A DNA stretch of 8,868 nt from Candidatus Methanophagales archaeon (GTDB taxonomy: Archaea > Halobacteriota > Syntropharchaeia > Alkanophagales > Methanospirareceae), in NCBI GenBank assembly GCA_014061035.1, contig JACGMN010000144.1, forward strand, positions 1-8,868, given 5' to 3'. Position numbers and translations under genes: made by a program. Numbering within the stretch: position 1 is the first letter of the stretch; the number at the start of each line of letters is the position of its first letter. The notes beneath the pieces are model-generated. The model did no database searches. It was not told where the DNA came from and saw nothing but the letters and a program-made list of their open reading frames with translations. Shown here in pieces: positions 6,991 to 8,868 of the stretch.

Positions 6991-7451
6991 CGTAGTTCTT
7001 CTCTCGTTCTCAGCTCATCCTGCTCCTCTTCCTCTTCCTCTTCCTCTTCCTCTAACTCTATTTCTACTACTTCCAGCTTCCTCTCTTCGCCTTTAGAATC
7101 ATAACATTTCCAGTTATCTGCTTCATAAGGGTAGCATGTGATGATATGATAATCTCCCGTTTCTGCGAACATCAGCAAATCCTGCTCCGAGGGTTTCGTA
7201 GATGACGGGTGTGGATGGCTATGAACAGACCCGATATAGGAAAGACCTAATGGCATCATATCCATCTGTATTACCGCGTTTTCATCTGATGAAACCGTAC
7301 CCGGGAGAAAAAAAACGTATGCTATCAGATTCTCATCAGCGCGCAGCATCCCGATGAATTCTAATGGATGTGTAGATTTACTAACTTCCAGAATGAAATC
7401 CAGTGTATCGCTTGCTATTCCCATAATCTCTTTCCCCCTATATTTACGCAT
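6984..7451 (-). CDS. JAMM/MPN+ domain metalloprotease (probable desampylase)
   Basis: This is a zinc isopeptidase of the Rpn11/JAMM family. In archaea, characterised members remove ubiquitin-like SAMP modifiers from proteins. With the start at 7451 the protein has 155 residues, a single-domain size. The JAMM motif is complete: Glu31 in EFIGML, His77 and His79 in HSHPHP, Ser88 and Asp91 in PSEQD. A C-terminal acidic tail follows (ten consecutive Glu around 134-143, then QDE). The start is ATG 7451, 10 bases after the stop of the upstream ATP-grasp gene. A TTG at 7481 would overlap that gene, and an ATG at 7424 preceded by AGGGGG is a serious alternative. The 3' end overlaps ribL by 7 bases. 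The nearby psmB fits a role upstream of the proteasome. Removal of SAMP-like tags is family knowledge; the substrate here is inferred. Confidence 0.87.
   Translation of the reverse strand: MRKYRGKEIMGIASDTLDFILEVSKSTHPLEFIGMLRADENLIAYVFFLPGTVSSDENAVIQMDMMPLGLSYIGSVHSHPHPSSTKPSEQDLLMFAETGDYHIITCYPYEADNWKCYDSKGEERKLEVVEIELEEEEEEEEEEQDELRTREELRW
7025..7053. repeat. CCTCTT hexanucleotide microsatellite in the JAMM gene
   Basis: Nearly five perfect copies of CCTCTT on the plus strand. On the coding strand they read as alternating GAG and GAA codons and produce most of the run of ten glutamates. Change by whole units would alter tail length without shifting frame. Confidence 0.9.
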
Positions 7452-7461
7452 CGTAAATCTT

Positions 7462-8418
7462 TTATGTGAGGTTAAAAACAAACCGTCCTTCGGTCTTTAC
7501 TTCCTCTACTGATGGCAGCGTCCCGAATTTCGCGCGGAATATCAGGTCTACCACGTCATAATTTAAGACTTCTGCTATTCCTACTATCGATGTCGTTGGT
7601 CGCGGATTCACGTCTACAACGTATGCCTTCCCATCTGCACCCAATATAAAATCTATCCCCACATATCCTTCGCCGTGAAGCATGGTTACCACTTTCTTAC
7701 TAATGCGCATTATCCTCCCCTCTGCCTCATCTCCAATAGAATAAGGAATTAGACCTCCTTTGTATCGCAGACGTCCTCCTTCCTCCTTTATAAATTGTTT
7801 GTTTATTGTTAACGGTAATATAGAGGATTTGCCGGCAATGATGCTGCTGCTTACATCGTCCCCTTCAATAAAATCCATGATTATATGATTATGATCAGGA
7901 CTATTATTGTTATTGTAAAGAGATAGAGTTTCATGATCTTTCTCGCCATTCAGTATAAAAATGCTCTCCGCTGCACATCCATACCGCGGCTTACTCACAT
8001 ACCTTTGCTCTTCATTCTTCTCTACTTCGTCCATTGATACAATCCCCGGTACTGGTATTCCTTCTTCGCTTAGAACTTTTGAGGTCAACAGCTTATCAGT
8101 ACAGATTTTTACAAACTCTACCGGGCAGCCCAAATTAACAGTATTCGATTCTACAAGCTTTGTAAGCGCATATAACTGATCATCAGGTGCAATAACGATA
8201 CCCGCATCGCTTTCTTTTGATAATTTATCCACCGCCGCCTCAAAATCTGCTTCCGCTTCCGGATAGACAACCTCATATCCCTGCCGCTCAAAACCATTCT
8301 TTAGCGTTGAAAGCATCGCTTTTCCTTCTCTTAATAACGATGCACCCTTATTCTTATTCTTATTTTTACTATTTCCACCGCCACCTCCAACCGCATACTC
8401 GGCAATCAGTATCTTCAT
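7462..8418 (-). CDS. mfnD: ATP-grasp ligase, probable tyramine-L-glutamate ligase (MfnD, methanofuran biosynthesis)
   Basis: MfnD joins tyramine to the gamma-carboxyl of glutamate using ATP, an early step toward methanofuran, the C1 carrier of methanogenesis and its reversal. At 318 residues it has the usual size. The N-terminal MKILIAEYAVGGG and REGKAML (30-36) are typical of this group. ATP-grasp elements follow in order: VSKPRYGCAAES (141-152) with the nucleotide-binding Lys143, MDFIEGDDVSSSI (181-193), GYVGIDFIL (251-259) with Asp256, and VVDVNPRPTTS (267-277) with the Mg-binding Asp269/Asn271 pair. Two low-complexity insertions are seen: Gly5 plus NSKNKNKNK at 11-24, and NNNN at 169-172. 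The ATG at 8418 touches a GGAG. The gene sits 35 bases after the upstream frame and 10 bases before the JAMM gene. Assignment to MfnD rather than another ATP-grasp ligase of the same group is by recalled resemblance. Confidence 0.75.
   Translation of the reverse strand: MKILIAEYAVGGGGGNSKNKNKNKGASLLREGKAMLSTLKNGFERQGYEVVYPEAEADFEAAVDKLSKESDAGIVIAPDDQLYALTKLVESNTVNLGCPVEFVKICTDKLLTSKVLSEEGIPVPGIVSMDEVEKNEEQRYVSKPRYGCAAESIFILNGEKDHETLSLYNNNNSPDHNHIIMDFIEGDDVSSSIIAGKSSILPLTINKQFIKEEGGRLRYKGGLIPYSIGDEAEGRIMRISKKVVTMLHGEGYVGIDFILGADGKAYVVDVNPRPTTSIVGIAEVLNYDVVDLIFRAKFGTLPSVEEVKTEGRFVFNLT
8347..8364. repeat. CTTATT hexanucleotide repeat in the 5' part of mfnD
   Basis: Three perfect CTTATT copies on the plus strand, encoding Asn-Lys dipeptides next to a five-glycine run. 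This lies in a loop right after the first strand of the N-terminal domain. Confidence 0.75.
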
Positions 8419-8453
8419 CTCCAGCTATGCTATTTACTATGCAATGATTATAC

Positions 8454-8868
8454 TCACCGCTTGACTGGCGTAAGTGATTTTCCGTGTTTTTGCGCGAGTA
8501 TTGCTAACGCGATGAGAATATTTACAAAATGGTCATTGTGCAGGGCTTTACCTAAGTCCTCTTCCCAGCTCGCCTTTATTGAATTAAATCTCTTTACTGT
8601 TGCGTCCGCGATTTTATCAATATTGGAAGAATAAACAACCGTTTCTGTCTTGTCGGGCACTGCTCTTTTGGGTTTCTCTACTTCTACTTCTACTTCTTTT
8701 TCTTTTTCATTCTCCTTTCTCTTACTTATCTTGCTTAGCATCTCGGAAGTATGATAGCCCAAAGCATTTATCGCTCTTACCACTGAAGATCGCTTTATCG
8801 GAACCGCCCGTATCCTGTTCTCAGCTTCCAGAATCTCTTCCACGGTTATCGTTCTATTCTCTATCCTT
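8454..8868 (-). CDS. Hypothetical protein, C-terminal part (runs off right edge)
   Basis: The frame is open from the right edge to a stop at 8454, giving 137 readable residues. A GTG at 8843 is the only start-like codon near its beginning, but the frame continues upstream of it (RIENRTIT), so the gene probably begins outside the window. The first 45 residues look helical (EEILEAENRIRAVPIKRSS, then VRAINALGYHTSEML) and could be a small helix-turn-helix or pairing domain. Next is a charged linker with Lys-Glu and Val-Glu dipeptides from a hexanucleotide repeat. A C-terminal helical part ends ILAQKHGKSLTPVKR. I do not recognise a family. It is 35 bases upstream of mfnD and probably in the same operon. 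Confidence 0.6.
   Translation of the reverse strand, partial: RIENRTITVEEILEAENRIRAVPIKRSSVVRAINALGYHTSEMLSKISKRKENEKEKEVEVEVEKPKRAVPDKTETVVYSSNIDKIADATVKRFNSIKASWEEDLGKALHNDHFVNILIALAILAQKHGKSLTPVKR
8677..8696. repeat. TCTACT hexanucleotide repeat in the hypothetical gene at the right edge
   Basis: Just over three copies of TCTACT on the plus strand, followed by a T-rich stretch. They encode the Val-Glu repeats of the charged linker between the two helical parts. Confidence 0.75.

Noticed and set aside
7025..7053. The CCTCTT tract as a CRISPR-like or regulatory array
   Set aside because: Units are six bases with no spacers and lie in the JAMM reading frame as Glu codons; it is a coding microsatellite.

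Overview
The window looks like chromosomal DNA of a methane-metabolising euryarchaeon (methanogen, ANME or a close relative). The evidence is a set of archaeal genes: type II 3-dehydroquinate synthase, the KH/beta-CASP termination nuclease FttA (aCPSF1), a proteasome beta subunit, a NikR regulator, an archaeal FAD synthase (RibL), a JAMM protease and an ATP-grasp enzyme resembling the methanofuran enzyme MfnD. Several genes carry archaeal-type ribosome-binding sites. The genus cannot be read from the sequence. Every supported gene lies on the minus strand, so transcription runs from high to low coordinates.

Right and centre (8868 to 5456): a compact gene train. A hypothetical gene cut by the right edge is followed by an mfnD-like ATP-grasp ligase, a JAMM (MPN+) metalloprotease, ribL, nikR and psmB. 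Junctions range from a 7-base overlap to a 35-base gap, so this is probably one operon. It mixes cofactor synthesis (methanofuran, FAD), nickel control and protein turnover (JAMM desampylase plus 20S proteasome).

Centre-left (5455 to 2196): a 146-base spacer holds an imperfect inverted repeat built of 7-8 base units, with a TATA-like element in its loop. It is followed by fttA and, 21 bases later, aroB'. These two probably form a second operon.

Left (about 2085 to 186): a decayed type II restriction-modification pair. The upstream gene is a homologue of the EcoRV endonuclease, with catalytic and base-recognition residues still readable. The downstream gene is a D12-class adenine methyltransferase, as expected for an EcoRV-type partner. 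Each carries more than one disabling change, so the locus appears recently acquired and then inactivated. This is the most distinctive part of the window; the family is known, but an EcoRV-like system in this setting is unusual. At the extreme left a short reading frame runs off the edge.

A second pattern is that at least five of the intact or partial genes contain in-frame hexanucleotide repeats. These encode charged or polar dipeptide repeats at tails, loops and linkers.
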